From Flavobacterium panacis (GTDB lineage: Bacteria; Bacteroidota; Bacteroidia; Flavobacteriales; Flavobacteriaceae): a stretch of 64,000 bases of DNA. The stretch spans positions 228,336 to 292,335 of the forward strand of contig NZ_JANKMS010000009.1 of NCBI RefSeq assembly GCF_024649945.1, given 5' to 3'. The translations under genes were made by a program, and so were the position numbers. This document shows positions 51,652 to 60,619 of the stretch, one piece after another. The first letter of the stretch is position 1. Each line of letters begins with the position of its first letter. The notes beneath the pieces are model-generated. The model was not told the origin of the DNA. It did not search any database and worked only from the letters and a program-made list of their open reading frames with translations.

Positions 51652-53169
51652 TTATTTTTTTAAGAATTTTGATAAAACCCCAAAAACACCTCTGATAAAG
51701 GTAGCGCTTGTTACGACTTTAAGAACCGATTTCGTAACTACTTCTGTGGTACTTGGTTCCGATTTTGAAGATTTTTTTGGTGCTTGTTCTTCCTGCTGAG
51801 CGGCAGCTTCAGAAGCTTCGGTTAATTTTTTGGTTAAAATTTCAAAAGCACTTTCACGGTCAATTTCTTCAGCATATTTTTTTACCAATTTTGATTTTCC
51901 GTTTATTTCGTCAATTTCAGAAGCAGATAAAATATCCATTCGACTTTGAGGAGCACGCATCATTGTTGCCACAAGAGGAGTAGGAATACCTTTTTCGTTA
52001 AGCGCTGTAACCAGTGCCTCTCCAATTCCTAAACTGGTTAATAATTCATCTGTTTTATAATATTGAGAAGTAGGATAATTATCAGCCGTTTTCTTAATTG
52101 CTTGACGATCGTTTGCAGTAAACGCCCTTAGTGCATGCTGGATCTTTAATCCTAATTGAGCTAAGACACCAGTCGGAACATCCATTGGGTTTTGAGTAAC
52201 AAAATAAATTCCGACACCTTTAGAACGAATCAGTTTTACAATTGTCTCTATTTGCTCTAACAAAGCTTTACTCGCCTCATTGAAGATTAAATGCGCTTCA
52301 TCAATAAAAATAACTAATTCAGGTTGTTCGGCGTCGCCTTTTTCAGGCATTTTTTGATAAATTTCAGCCAAAAGACTTAACATAAAAGTCGAGAACAATT
52401 TAGGTTTATCCTGAATATCCGTCAAGCGGATGATGTTTACGTACCCTTTACCATTTTCGTCAATTCGCATCAAATCATCTGTTTCAAAAGATAATTCTCC
52501 GAAAAACAAATCACCTCCCTGTTGCTCTAATTCTATAATTTTTCTAAGAATAGTTCCTGTTGTAGCTGTAGATATTTTACCATAACTGGCAGCGATTTCG
52601 TCTTTGCCTTCTTCTGTAATATAATTGATTACTTTTTTGATATCCTTTAAATCCAATAAAGGCATTTGGTTATCGTCACAGTATTTAAAGATAACCGCGA
52701 CAACTCCAGCCTGAGTATCATTAAGATCTAAAATTCTGGAAAATAAAACAGGTCCAAATTCAGAAACAGTAGCGCGTAAACGAACTCCGTTTTGTTTAGA
52801 CAAAGACATGAGTTCTACGGGAAATGCTGATACATTATAAGGTATGTTTATTTTGGCGTGTCTTTCTGTGATGAAACCCTCTTCTTTTCCTTCTTTTGCA
52901 ATGCCGCTAAAATCTCCCTTTATATCCATCATCAGAACCGGAATTCCAGCGTTAGAAAGTTGCTCCGAAAATACCTGAATTGTTTTGGTTTTACCAGTTC
53001 CGGTTGCACCCGCAATTAATCCGTGACGATTTAAAGTTTTTAGAGGAATCTTTACATGTGCTTCTGCAAGTGGTTCACCGTCAAGCATTGCGCCTCCTAA
53101 GATGATGCTGTCTCCTTTTGAAGAATAACCATTATTTATATCTGCAATAAAATTGTCTTTTTTATTCAT
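51652..53169 (-). CDS. HerA-like ATPase (DUF853 helicase-like)
   Basis: A 505-residue cytoplasmic P-loop ATPase. Walker A is GATGTGKT (residues 54-61) in HGLIAGATGTGKTKTIQVF; Walker B is LVIFIDEAHLIF near 285; the arginine/sensor region VGIYFVTQNPMDVPTGVLAQLG near 320 is typical of DUF853 (YjgR-like) proteins of the FtsK/HerA superfamily. The C-terminal end is low-complexity, with a short hydrophobic stretch. Function is not established; HerA relatives pump or translocate DNA. No NurA-type nuclease partner is next to it. Confidence 0.9.
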   Translation of the reverse strand: MNKKDNFIADINNGYSSKGDSIILGGAMLDGEPLAEAHVKIPLKTLNRHGLIAGATGTGKTKTIQVFSEQLSNAGIPVLMMDIKGDFSGIAKEGKEEGFITERHAKINIPYNVSAFPVELMSLSKQNGVRLRATVSEFGPVLFSRILDLNDTQAGVVAVIFKYCDDNQMPLLDLKDIKKVINYITEEGKDEIAASYGKISTATTGTILRKIIELEQQGGDLFFGELSFETDDLMRIDENGKGYVNIIRLTDIQDKPKLFSTFMLSLLAEIYQKMPEKGDAEQPELVIFIDEAHLIFNEASKALLEQIETIVKLIRSKGVGIYFVTQNPMDVPTGVLAQLGLKIQHALRAFTANDRQAIKKTADNYPTSQYYKTDELLTSLGIGEALVTALNEKGIPTPLVATMMRAPQSRMDILSASEIDEINGKSKLVKKYAEEIDRESAFEILTKKLTEASEAAAQQEEQAPKKSSKSEPSTTEVVTKSVLKVVTSATFIRGVFGVLSKFLKK

Positions 53170-53550
53170 TTTTTTATTCGTAATTTAGGTGGTTATATGA
53201 GTATTGCTTTGTTTTCGAGCACATTTTATGTAGTTTTTTTTAGTAAGAAAAAGCTTTTTTTGATTGAAAAATTAATAAAAAAAAAATTCTCAGCTTTTTA
53301 AGAAGATATCAAAGGAATCTTTGAATATTTACTAAAACGTTGTAATTTTTCTAATTATCGTCCTTTTTTTTGTTTTATCTAAAAAATGATGCCAGCAAAT
53401 TAATGAGATATTTTTTAAATTGAAGTTAAATTTCGGTCAATTAAATTAAAAAAAGTTTTTTTATTTAAACTAAACGTATAAATTTGCTCCTCTACAAGTT
53501 AAATATAACTAAAAAATAAAAATTATTTAAAACTATTAAAATTAAAAAAA
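53170..53550. other. divergent intergenic region between HerA-like gene and exbB
   Basis: 381 bases of very AT-rich DNA with runs of A and T. The only clear signal is a -7 box TAAATTTG at 53479-53486, about 65 bases before exbB, with no proper TTG at -33. No repeat or hairpin of note. Confidence 0.5.
53479..53486 (+). promoter_or_regulatory. -7 box for the exbB-tonB operon
   Basis: TAAATTTG fits TAnnTTTG; the -33 TTG is missing, and GTTTTTTTATTT occupies that position. Confidence 0.45.
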
Positions 53551-54375
53551 ATGGCAAACGTTAAAGTTAAAAAAGAAAGCACTTCAAATGGCGGAGGAAT
53601 GATTACAGGAATCATTATTGTAGCGTGTATCTTAGTAGGGGTGTTTATTTGGAAAGTAATCATGGGGGATTCTGCTAACTTCGAAGGAGGTAATCCAGAA
53701 ACAGGACATCCAATCAATACATTAGGACAAGTATATAAAGGAGGTTTCATCGTACCAGTATTATTAGGTATGTTTTTAATGGTTGTTGTTTTTTCTATTG
53801 AAAGATTTATCGTTATCGGTAAAGCTGCTGGAAAAACTAACCTTGACAAATTCATGAAAAGTGTTCAAGGTAGTATTAAAGAAGGAAACATCGAAGCTGC
53901 TATCGCTTCATGTGACAAACAACAAGGTTCAGTTGCAAACGCAATTAAATCTGCTTTGGTAAAATACCAAGATGTTAAAAAAGAAGGATTCAATAGCGAA
54001 GAAGCTTCAGAAGTAATCCACAAAGAAATTGAAGAGGCAACTTCATTAGAAATGCCAATGTTAGAGAAAAACATGACTATTATCTCTACTTTAGTATCTT
54101 TAGGTACATTAGGAGGATTATTAGGAACTGTATCTGGTATGATTAAAGCGTTTGGTGCGTTAGCTTCTGCTGGTACTCCTGACCAAGCTGCTCTTGCAAC
54201 AGGTATTTCTGAGGCACTTATCAACACTGCAACAGGTATCTCTACTTCTATCTTAGCAATTGTTTCTTACAACTTCTTTACTGCTAAAATTGACGATTTA
54301 ACTTACTCTATCGACGAGGCTGGTACTACTATCGTTAATACTTACAGAAAATTCAGAGGAAGTTTAAGACAATAA
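53551..54375 (+). CDS. exbB: MotA/TolQ/ExbB proton channel family protein
   Basis: A 274-residue inner-membrane protein of the Ton motor, in which ExbB surrounds ExbD and uses the proton gradient to drive TonB. It has three main membrane segments: about 16-38 (MITGIIIVACILVGVFIWKVI), a second near 70-93 (IVPVLLGMFLMVVVFSIERFIVIG), and the conserved pair near 178-255 (LGTLGGLLGTVSGMIKAF ... ISEALINTATGISTSILAIVSYNFF). It heads the exbB-exbD-exbD-tonB operon. The N-terminal segment is longer than in enteric ExbB. Confidence 0.93.
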   Translation: MANVKVKKESTSNGGGMITGIIIVACILVGVFIWKVIMGDSANFEGGNPETGHPINTLGQVYKGGFIVPVLLGMFLMVVVFSIERFIVIGKAAGKTNLDKFMKSVQGSIKEGNIEAAIASCDKQQGSVANAIKSALVKYQDVKKEGFNSEEASEVIHKEIEEATSLEMPMLEKNMTIISTLVSLGTLGGLLGTVSGMIKAFGALASAGTPDQAALATGISEALINTATGISTSILAIVSYNFFTAKIDDLTYSIDEAGTTIVNTYRKFRGSLRQ

Positions 54376-54379
54376 TTAA

Positions 54380-54402
54380 TTTTTGATATTTATATCAAAA
54401 AA
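54380..54402 (+). promoter_or_regulatory. hairpin between exbB and the first exbD
   Basis: TTTTTGATAT TT ATATCAAAAA is a 10-bp perfect stem in the 42-base spacer. It is too weak for full termination and may lower expression downstream or protect the exbB mRNA end. Confidence 0.4.
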
Positions 54403-54417
54403 ATAAAATAAAAGATA

Positions 54418-55029
54418 ATGGCTAAAATAAAAATGAAAAAAAAGTCGACATCGACAGATATGACTGCGATGTGTGATGTTGCATTCCTTTTGCTAACGTT
54501 CTTTATTTTGACCGCTACTGCTAAAGTGCCTGAGGCACTTCCTGTAGACATGCCTTCTTCTGTTGCTCAAACTAAATTGCCAGATACTGATTTGGCTATT
54601 ATTACAATAGGAAAAGGAAAAGTGTTTTTTGACATCAAAGGAAGAGAAGTTCGTAAAAGAACTCTTGAAGGAATGGGTGCAAAATATGGTATTGAATTCT
54701 CAGAAGATGATAAAACCAAATTTGCTCTTATGGATGATTTTGGTGTGCCAATTACAGGTTTAAAGCAAATCATTGATATGAAAGCGGCGGACAGAACCAA
54801 AGCAAACCAACCTGGAATTCCTTTGGATTCATTAGATAATCAATTGAAAGAATGGCTTCTGATTTCTAGAAGAGCTACAATTGATTTAGATGACAAAGAA
54901 TTGCAGATTGCGATTAAAGGAGATGCGAAGGAAGAATATCCAAGAATTAAAAAAATTATGGATATTTTACAAGATCAGAAAATCAATTCCTTTAACTTAG
55001 TTACAGGTAAGAGAGGGAGAGACTTTTAA
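54418..55029 (+). CDS. biopolymer transport protein ExbD/TolR, copy 1
   Basis: A 203-residue single-pass inner-membrane protein. The membrane helix (about residues 16-37) carries the proton-relay Asp in DMTAMCDVAFLLLTFFILT. The periplasmic part is longer than in Escherichia coli ExbD and contains FDIKGREVRKRTLEGMGAKYG, an insertion seen in flavobacterial copies. The C-terminal half (QIAIKGDAKEEYPRIKKIMDILQ) is the ExbD/TolR domain. Tandem with a second, different ExbD. Confidence 0.92.
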   Translation: MAKIKMKKKSTSTDMTAMCDVAFLLLTFFILTATAKVPEALPVDMPSSVAQTKLPDTDLAIITIGKGKVFFDIKGREVRKRTLEGMGAKYGIEFSEDDKTKFALMDDFGVPITGLKQIIDMKAADRTKANQPGIPLDSLDNQLKEWLLISRRATIDLDDKELQIAIKGDAKEEYPRIKKIMDILQDQKINSFNLVTGKRGRDF

Positions 55030-55048
55030 TTAAAAAATATACACTAAG

Positions 55049-55609
55049 ATGGCTGAATTAAATACCGGCGACGGCGGTGGTGGTAAAGGTGGTAAAGTAA
55101 GAAGTAAAAAACAGAATTCGAAAGTCGATTTAACAGCGATGGTGGATTTGGCATTCTTATTGATTACATTCTTTATGTTAACTACTTCGCTGTCAAAGCC
55201 TCAATCGATGGATTTGTCTTTACCTGATAAGAATCCAGATGAGACAAAGAAAGATGAAACGAAGGTAGATGAGAATCGTACCATGACGGTAATGCTTAAA
55301 GCTGACAATAAAATGACTTATTATATGGGGTTATTGTCACAACCTAAGATTGGACCTAAAGACATCGCTTATGGTAAAGACGGGATTCGTAGAGAATTGC
55401 TAAAAGAGAAAAAGAATGTTTTAGCTTATTCTGCTGCTAAAGGAAAACCAGGTCAGGGGATAATTGTGATCATTAAACCAACTAAAAAATCAAATTACCG
55501 TAATTTGGTTGATATCTTGGATGAGATGGCAATTTCAGGAGTAGATACTTATGCTATCGTTCCTGAGTTTACACCAGAAGAAACGAAATTAATAGATAAA
55601 AAAGAATAA
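55049..55609 (+). CDS. biopolymer transport protein ExbD/TolR, copy 2
   Basis: A 186-residue paralogue. After a glycine-rich start (GDGGGGKGGK) comes the membrane helix with the conserved Asp in DLTAMVDLAFLLITFFMLT (about 27-45). The periplasmic part ends in GIIVIIKPTKKSNYRNLVDILDEMAISGVDTYAIVP, the TolR-like domain. Two unlike ExbD subunits next to one ExbB may form a mixed motor; this pattern is common in Flavobacteriia. Confidence 0.92.
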   Translation: MAELNTGDGGGGKGGKVRSKKQNSKVDLTAMVDLAFLLITFFMLTTSLSKPQSMDLSLPDKNPDETKKDETKVDENRTMTVMLKADNKMTYYMGLLSQPKIGPKDIAYGKDGIRRELLKEKKNVLAYSAAKGKPGQGIIVIIKPTKKSNYRNLVDILDEMAISGVDTYAIVPEFTPEETKLIDKKE

Positions 55610-55642
55610 TAATCTTTTTTGTCAGATTAAAAATCAAGAGAT

Positions 55643-56446
55643 ATGAAATTAGATATTATAAAAAATCAGTGGCTTGATATCGTATTCGAAGGACGTAATA
55701 AGATATATGGAGCATACGAGCTGAGAAAATCGAATGGAAAAACAACTGTGAAAGCACTTGTTATCGGTTCACTTATTTTTAGCTTTGCTGTTGCTGCACC
55801 TCTTATTGCAAGTTTCTTACCAGATTCTAAAGAAGAAGAGGTAAATACGGATATTAAGATTGCAACGGTAAAATTACCTCCAAAGAAAAAAGAGGAAATT
55901 AAACCAAATCAACCGCCACCACCGCCACCACCACCAAAAGTGGATCAGGTAAAATTCGTAAAACCTGTGGTTGCAAAGGCAGAAGAAGTAACTGAAGATC
56001 CACCAAAAATCGTGGATTTGAAAGACAAAAAAGTTGGTGCTGAAACTATCAAAGGAGATCCAGATGCAGTTTTAACTGTTGATGAACCAGTTGGTAAAGG
56101 GCCAGTTCAAGAGGTTATTCAAGAAGATAACACTGTTTATAACACAGCTGGTATCGAAGTAAAACCAGATTTCCCAGGAGGAATTGAGAAATTCTACAAA
56201 TTCGTAGGAAACAATTATAAAACTCCAGAGGAAGAAGGTCTTAAAGGTAAAGTTTACGTTACGTTTGTAGTTGAAAAAGACGGTTCATTAACCGACATTA
56301 AAGTTTTAAGGGATATCGGTTACGGTACAGGAGCAGAAGCAATTCGTGTTCTTAAAAAATGTCCGAAATGGACTCCTGGCGAGCAAAATGGTAAAAAAGT
56401 AAGGGTATTATACTCTTTACCTATTACTATTCAATCTGCAGAATAA
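55643..56446 (+). CDS. tonB: energy transducer TonB
   Basis: A 267-residue TonB. A cytoplasmic start is followed by a membrane anchor (about 38-60, VIGSLIFSFAVAAPLIASFL), a Pro-rich stretch of eight Pro (about 90-97), an acidic/Lys linker (VDQVKFVKPVVAKAEEV, KDKKVGAETIKGDPDAVLTV) and the C-terminal TonB domain (about 175-265, FPGGIEKFYKFVGNNYKTP ... KVYVTFVVEKDGSLTDIKVL). It passes energy from ExbB/ExbD to outer-membrane receptors. Its linker is closely related, with the order of two blocks swapped, to part of the mosaic protein at 19.1 kb. The stop overlaps the next ATG by one base. Confidence 0.94.
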   Translation: MKLDIIKNQWLDIVFEGRNKIYGAYELRKSNGKTTVKALVIGSLIFSFAVAAPLIASFLPDSKEEEVNTDIKIATVKLPPKKKEEIKPNQPPPPPPPPKVDQVKFVKPVVAKAEEVTEDPPKIVDLKDKKVGAETIKGDPDAVLTVDEPVGKGPVQEVIQEDNTVYNTAGIEVKPDFPGGIEKFYKFVGNNYKTPEEEGLKGKVYVTFVVEKDGSLTDIKVLRDIGYGTGAEAIRVLKKCPKWTPGEQNGKKVRVLYSLPITIQSAE

Positions 56447-56676
56447 TGTTAAAAGATATACTTAATAATATTCAGAAGAAATCGCTCAAAGAGCGATTTC
56501 TTCTTGTTTTAGGAATACTGTTTTTTTTAATTTATCTTGTACTCGGTTTAATGATCATGTTTTGGGAAAAGCTTCCGCTTAACATGGAATGGAAATATAG
56601 ATATGCTTTCGGTGGATTATTGATTGTGTATTCGGGAATAAGATTTTTAAGATTAATTAATTCAAAAGAAGAATAA
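56446..56676 (+). CDS. small two-helix membrane protein of the Ton operon
   Basis: A 76-residue protein with two hydrophobic segments, about 19-41 (FLLVLGILFFLIYLVLGLMIMFW) and 49-67 (YRYAFGGLLIVYSGIRFL). The start overlaps the tonB stop (TAATG), so translation is coupled. I do not recognise the family. Its fixed place between tonB and the PstS-like gene suggests a role in the same envelope complex. Confidence 0.75.
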   Translation: MLKDILNNIQKKSLKERFLLVLGILFFLIYLVLGLMIMFWEKLPLNMEWKYRYAFGGLLIVYSGIRFLRLINSKEE

Positions 56677-56678
56677 TT

Positions 56679-57602
56679 ATGTTAAAATATAGTAAGGCTT
56701 TAGGATTGATTGTTTTTGTCTTTTTGTTTGTGATGTGCAACCAAAAAAACAAGAATGAAGCTGAAAAAGAAACCATTTTAAAAGGATCAATTGATGTTAC
56801 CGTTGATGAGACGGTAAAACAAATTGTAGACGATCAGGTTGCTGTTTTTGAAGGTACTTACTATGATGCAAAAATTACAGTTAAACCAAAATCTGAGGCC
56901 GAAGTAATTAACGATTTGTTGAATCAAAAGACTAAAGTTGCAATAACAACAAGAGATTTGACTACAGAGGAGAAAGCTCGCTTTGATAAAAGTAAGATTA
57001 ATCCGCGGGTTACACCTTTTGCTCATGATGCTATTGCATTTATTTCAAGTAAGAGCAATAATGATACACTTATTGCGTTGAAAAGTGTAATCGATTTTCT
57101 GCAGGGAAAAGGGGATTCTAAAATCAAAGGTTTGGTTTTTGATAATCCTAATTCTAGTACAGTTCGTTACATGAAAGATTTGGCAAAGATAACTGAGGTG
57201 CCAAAGTCTGGAGTTTTCTCTTTTAAAACAAATAATGAAGTAATCAAATTTGTTTCTGAAAATGAAGGAATGATTGGTGTTATTGGTGTTAATTGGTTTT
57301 ATCAACCAACACCTGACATGGTTGATACGGTAAAAAATATAAATGTTTTATACGTAAAAGGATTGGATAGTAATGAGTACTATAGTCCTACTCAGAATGA
57401 CTTAGAGTTAGGAAAATATCCTCTGGCACGTGATTTGTTTATTATTAACTGCCAGGGTTATTCAGGACTTGGAATGGGATTCGCCTCTTTCATAGCTGGA
57501 GATATTGGTCAGCGTATTGTTTTGAAATCAGGATTATTGCCGTACAAAACTCCTGCTCGAAAACTTAAAATCAGAAATGAAATTATAAAAGATAAAGAAT
57601 AA
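56679..57602 (+). CDS. PstS-like substrate-binding lipoprotein
   Basis: A 307-residue lipoprotein (lipobox FLFVMC, Cys20) with a type 2 periplasmic-binding fold. ILKGSIDVTVDETVKQIVDDQVAVFE near 33-58 and KVAITTRDLTTEEKARFDK near 84-102 resemble phosphate-binding PstS proteins; VTPFAHDAIAFIS and FDNPNSSTVRYMKDL are also typical. No pst transport genes are present; in flavobacteria this protein accompanies tonB, so a link to Ton function or phosphate sensing is possible but not shown. It begins 2 bases after the small membrane protein. Confidence 0.85.
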   Translation: MLKYSKALGLIVFVFLFVMCNQKNKNEAEKETILKGSIDVTVDETVKQIVDDQVAVFEGTYYDAKITVKPKSEAEVINDLLNQKTKVAITTRDLTTEEKARFDKSKINPRVTPFAHDAIAFISSKSNNDTLIALKSVIDFLQGKGDSKIKGLVFDNPNSSTVRYMKDLAKITEVPKSGVFSFKTNNEVIKFVSENEGMIGVIGVNWFYQPTPDMVDTVKNINVLYVKGLDSNEYYSPTQNDLELGKYPLARDLFIINCQGYSGLGMGFASFIAGDIGQRIVLKSGLLPYKTPARKLKIRNEIIKDKE

Positions 57603-57618
57603 ATTAATTACGATAAAG

Positions 57619-59286
57619 ATGAATAAATTTAAAATTTTTAGTCTTGTTTTAATTGCTTCGGCTGCTGGAGCAAATGCACAAGACATAAACGAAGCAAAAA
57701 AAGCAATTGATGCAGAACAGTTTGATAAAGCTAAAACTATCTTAAAATCAATTATTAAATCTAAACCATCTGATGGTGAAGCAAATTTTGTTTTAGGTAA
57801 CGTTTATTTAAATCAATCTGTAGTGGATTCTGCGAAAATCTATTATAATAATGGATTGCAGGCTTCTGATAAGAAAAACTTAAGCTATATTGGTTTAGGA
57901 CAATTAGATTTGGATGCTAAAAATACAGCTGCTGCTCAGGCAAATTTTACTTTAGCAACTAAAGACATGAGAAAAAAAGATGTAAATGAATTTATTTATA
58001 TCGCAAGAGCATACATGAATTCTGACAATCCAGATTATAAAAGTGCTGTTGATGTTTTGAAACGTGCTTTATTGGTTGATCCTCAAAATGCTCAAGCTCT
58101 TTTGGCTATTGGTGATGCATACTACGGATCAAATAATCAAAATGATGCTTATAAATCATACCGTGATGCTTTTACTGCTGACAATACTTTGTTGAGAGCA
58201 AAAATGCAACTTGGAGTTTTATTAAAAGGAGCTAAGTCTTATGATGAAGCAATTAAATCATTCAACGAAGTAATTGCTTTAAATGCAAGTTACGGTCCAG
58301 TTTACAGAGAGCTTGCTGAAACATATTACAAATGGGCAAGAAATAAGCCTTCTACTGCAAAAGTTAACTTGCAAAATGCTATTACAAACTACGAGAAGTA
58401 TTTGAGTTTAACAGATTACTCAATGGATTCAAAAATGCGTCACGCAGATTTCTTGATTTTGGTTAAAGATTACAAACAATTAGAAACTGTAGCAAACAAA
58501 ATGATTGCTGAGGATAAAGTGAATCCAAGAATCTACAGATATTTAGGATATGCTGCTTACGAAAATGGAAATGTTGATGTAGCAATTAAATCTATCGAAG
58601 ATTATATCAAAGTTCCAGAAAATAAAGTTATTGGTAGAGATTACTACTATTTAGGTTTATCTAAAATTAAAAAGGGAACTGCTGCTGATGGTACAATTGA
58701 CCAAGCCGCTTTTGATGCTGGTTTAGCAGATATTAAAAAAGCAATTGAATTAGAGCCTTTAGTAGTTGAAGAATTTGCTGACTTTGGAAAAGAATTATTC
58801 GGTAAGAAACAATACGCGCAAGCAGCATCAATCTTTGAGCTTGGTGCAAACAATAAAGAATCTAAAAATTATTTAGACGATGCTGTGTATTATGGAATTT
58901 CTGTTTACTATGGTAATGCTGGTAAACCTGTTGAAAACCGTGATAAAGCTGCCTTAGAAAATGCTATAGCTACTTTTGATAAAGTTTTAGAGGCTTCTCC
59001 ATCTTATGATGAAGCTTACTTGTATAAAGGTAGACTTAGTAGTGCATTAGATAAAGATGATATGATCATCAAAAACTATGAAGAGTATGTGACTAAAACT
59101 ACTGCAAAAGGTGCAGAAGAAGTTGCAAAACCTGCAACTGCTAAGAAAATTGTTGAAGCTTACAATGCTATTGGTGCTGCTTATGCAAATACTGATAAAG
59201 CTAAAGCTGTAGAATATTTCAATAAAACTTTAGTTTTAGATCCTGCAAATTCATATGCAACTCAATCTATTAAAGCGCTAAAATAA
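57619..59286 (+). CDS. exported tetratricopeptide repeat protein of the Ton operon
   Basis: A 555-residue protein with signal peptide (FSLVLIASAAGANAQ). Almost the whole mature chain is TPR helices, about twelve repeats, for example INEAKKAIDAEQFDKAKTIL, ALLAIGDAYYGSNNQNDAYKSYRDAF and AYANTDKAKAVEYFNKTLVLDPANSYA. It has no enzymatic domain and should act as a protein-binding scaffold in the periplasm. It ends the exbB-tonB operon, 16 bases after the PstS-like gene, and is followed by a strong terminator. Confidence 0.9.
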   Translation: MNKFKIFSLVLIASAAGANAQDINEAKKAIDAEQFDKAKTILKSIIKSKPSDGEANFVLGNVYLNQSVVDSAKIYYNNGLQASDKKNLSYIGLGQLDLDAKNTAAAQANFTLATKDMRKKDVNEFIYIARAYMNSDNPDYKSAVDVLKRALLVDPQNAQALLAIGDAYYGSNNQNDAYKSYRDAFTADNTLLRAKMQLGVLLKGAKSYDEAIKSFNEVIALNASYGPVYRELAETYYKWARNKPSTAKVNLQNAITNYEKYLSLTDYSMDSKMRHADFLILVKDYKQLETVANKMIAEDKVNPRIYRYLGYAAYENGNVDVAIKSIEDYIKVPENKVIGRDYYYLGLSKIKKGTAADGTIDQAAFDAGLADIKKAIELEPLVVEEFADFGKELFGKKQYAQAASIFELGANNKESKNYLDDAVYYGISVYYGNAGKPVENRDKAALENAIATFDKVLEASPSYDEAYLYKGRLSSALDKDDMIIKNYEEYVTKTTAKGAEEVAKPATAKKIVEAYNAIGAAYANTDKAKAVEYFNKTLVLDPANSYATQSIKALK

Positions 59287-59308
59287 TTTAGATTTTTTAC
59301 GATAAATA

Positions 59309-59345
59309 AAAAACCGATAGTTCAATAAGCTATCGGTTTTTTTTG
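59309..59345 (+). terminator. terminator of the Ton operon
   Basis: AAAACCGATAG / CTATCGGTTTT stem with a 9-base loop, then TTTTTTG. Confidence 0.85.
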
Positions 59346-59370
59346 TTCCGTATATTATTGACTATCTTTG
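59343..59370 (+). promoter_or_regulatory. queE promoter
   Basis: TTG at 59343-59345, 17 bases, TATCTTTG at 59363-59370, a full match, 17 bases before the start codon. The -33 box overlaps the end of the terminator. Confidence 0.65.
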
Positions 59371-59387
59371 CATTTTAAAATAGTATA

Positions 59388-60020
59388 ATGTTATCAAAAG
59401 AAATACAATTAGAAGTAAATAAAGGAGCGATGCTTCCTTTGATGGAAGAATTTTATACCATCCAGGGAGAAGGTTCACATACAGGAAGAGCTGCTTATTT
59501 TATTAGAATTGGAGGATGTGATGTTGGATGTCACTGGTGTGATGTTAAAGAAAGTTGGAATGCAGAGATTCATCCGCCAACAAGTATTGATTTAATTGTG
59601 GAAAATGCAGCAAAATATGCTGATACGGTTGTAGTGACTGGAGGGGAACCCCTATCATGGGATATGACACTTTTAACAAATCGCTTAAAAGAGAAAAATT
59701 TGAAAGTGCATATTGAAACTTCTGGTGCTTTCGAATTATCTGGAACTTGGGATTGGATTTGTCTTTCTCCTAAAAAGAATAAATTACCAACTCAGACAGT
59801 GTACGATAATGCGCATGAATTAAAGGTTATTATTTACAATAAACATGATTTTATTTTTGCAGAAGAACAAGCGGAATTAGTAAATGACAACGCAATTTTA
59901 TTTCTGCAGCCAGAATGGAGTAAGAAAGAAGAAATGACTCCGCTTATTGTCGATTATGTTATGAATAATCCGAAATGGAGGGTTTCATTGCAAACACATA
60001 AGTATTTAAATATTCCTTAA
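59388..60020 (+). CDS. queE: 7-carboxy-7-deazaguanine synthase
   Basis: A 210-residue radical S-adenosylmethionine enzyme that makes the deazaguanine ring of queuosine. The three Cys for the 4Fe-4S cluster are in CDVGCHWC (about 44-51), and MEEFYTIQGEGSHTGRAAYFIRIGG before it is the QueE N-terminus. VVTGGEPLSWD near 81-91 is the SAM-binding GGE motif. Full length for the family. It belongs with queA at 32.3 kb, although the genes are apart. Confidence 0.95.
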   Translation: MLSKEIQLEVNKGAMLPLMEEFYTIQGEGSHTGRAAYFIRIGGCDVGCHWCDVKESWNAEIHPPTSIDLIVENAAKYADTVVVTGGEPLSWDMTLLTNRLKEKNLKVHIETSGAFELSGTWDWICLSPKKNKLPTQTVYDNAHELKVIIYNKHDFIFAEEQAELVNDNAILFLQPEWSKKEEMTPLIVDYVMNNPKWRVSLQTHKYLNIP

Positions 60021-60023
60021 ATA

Positions 60024-60054
60024 AAAAAATCTCTTCAAACGAAGAGATTTTTTT
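60024..60054. terminator. bidirectional terminator between queE and DinB-like gene
   Basis: AAAAAAATCTCTTC / GAAGAGATTTTTTT with an AAAC loop. Confidence 0.85.
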
Positions 60055-60598
60055 ATTCCCAGTTTTTATATTTTTTTAAAGTAGTAATATGGGTTAAATG
60101 ATGATTTCCATGCCAAGCATACATTCCTATAATTTTCTTTAGTTTGTTTTCTGAATTATCTGAAGGATGAACAAAGGTTTTTTCTAAATCAGATTCAGAT
60201 AGATTTTTCATAATGTAAGCCAGTCTAAAGTGAAGTCCTTTTAATAAATCGAGAGTTGGTTGTATGGGCATGGTTAAATTGTCATTTAATTCAGACCAGA
60301 GAACTTCATCGTAAGCTTTAATTACTGGATTGTTTTCAGTCAAAGCCCATTTAATTCGAATATAGCAATTCATATGACTTTCTGCGCAATGATGAATTAC
60401 TTGTCGAACTGTCCAGCCTTCAGGGCGATACGGTGTGTTAAGTTGGTCTTCTGTTAAATGGATGATTTCTTTTTCTAGTCTTTTTGGAAATGTTTCTATT
60501 TCTTTAATTTTTTCAGAAAGATATTCTAAGGAATAGTGATCGGGTGCTACAAATTTTCCAATAGGATATTTAAGTTTTTCTAAATCTAATTCTTTCAT
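60053..60598 (-). CDS. YfiT/DinB-like putative metal-dependent hydrolase or thiol transferase
   Basis: A 181-residue four-helix protein of the DinB superfamily, YfiT (BstA) type. Metal ligands are visible as one His in VRQVIHHCAESHMN (about 65-78) and two in WHGNHHLTHI (about 164-173). YfiT-like enzymes include bacillithiol-S-transferases. The start PIGKFVAPDHYSLEYLSEKIKEIETFPKRLE agrees with the family. The methyltransferase gene follows the same strand 21 bases upstream, so the two form an operon. Confidence 0.88.
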   Translation of the reverse strand: MKELDLEKLKYPIGKFVAPDHYSLEYLSEKIKEIETFPKRLEKEIIHLTEDQLNTPYRPEGWTVRQVIHHCAESHMNCYIRIKWALTENNPVIKAYDEVLWSELNDNLTMPIQPTLDLLKGLHFRLAYIMKNLSESDLEKTFVHPSDNSENKLKKIIGMYAWHGNHHLTHITTLKKYKNWE

Positions 60599-60619
60599 CT
60601 GATTTTTCGTGGTTTTATT

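Noticed and set aside
51652..53169. HerA-based anti-phage defence system
   Set aside because: DUF853 proteins are HerA relatives, but no nuclease, Sir2 or other effector gene is adjacent and the neighbours are housekeeping genes.
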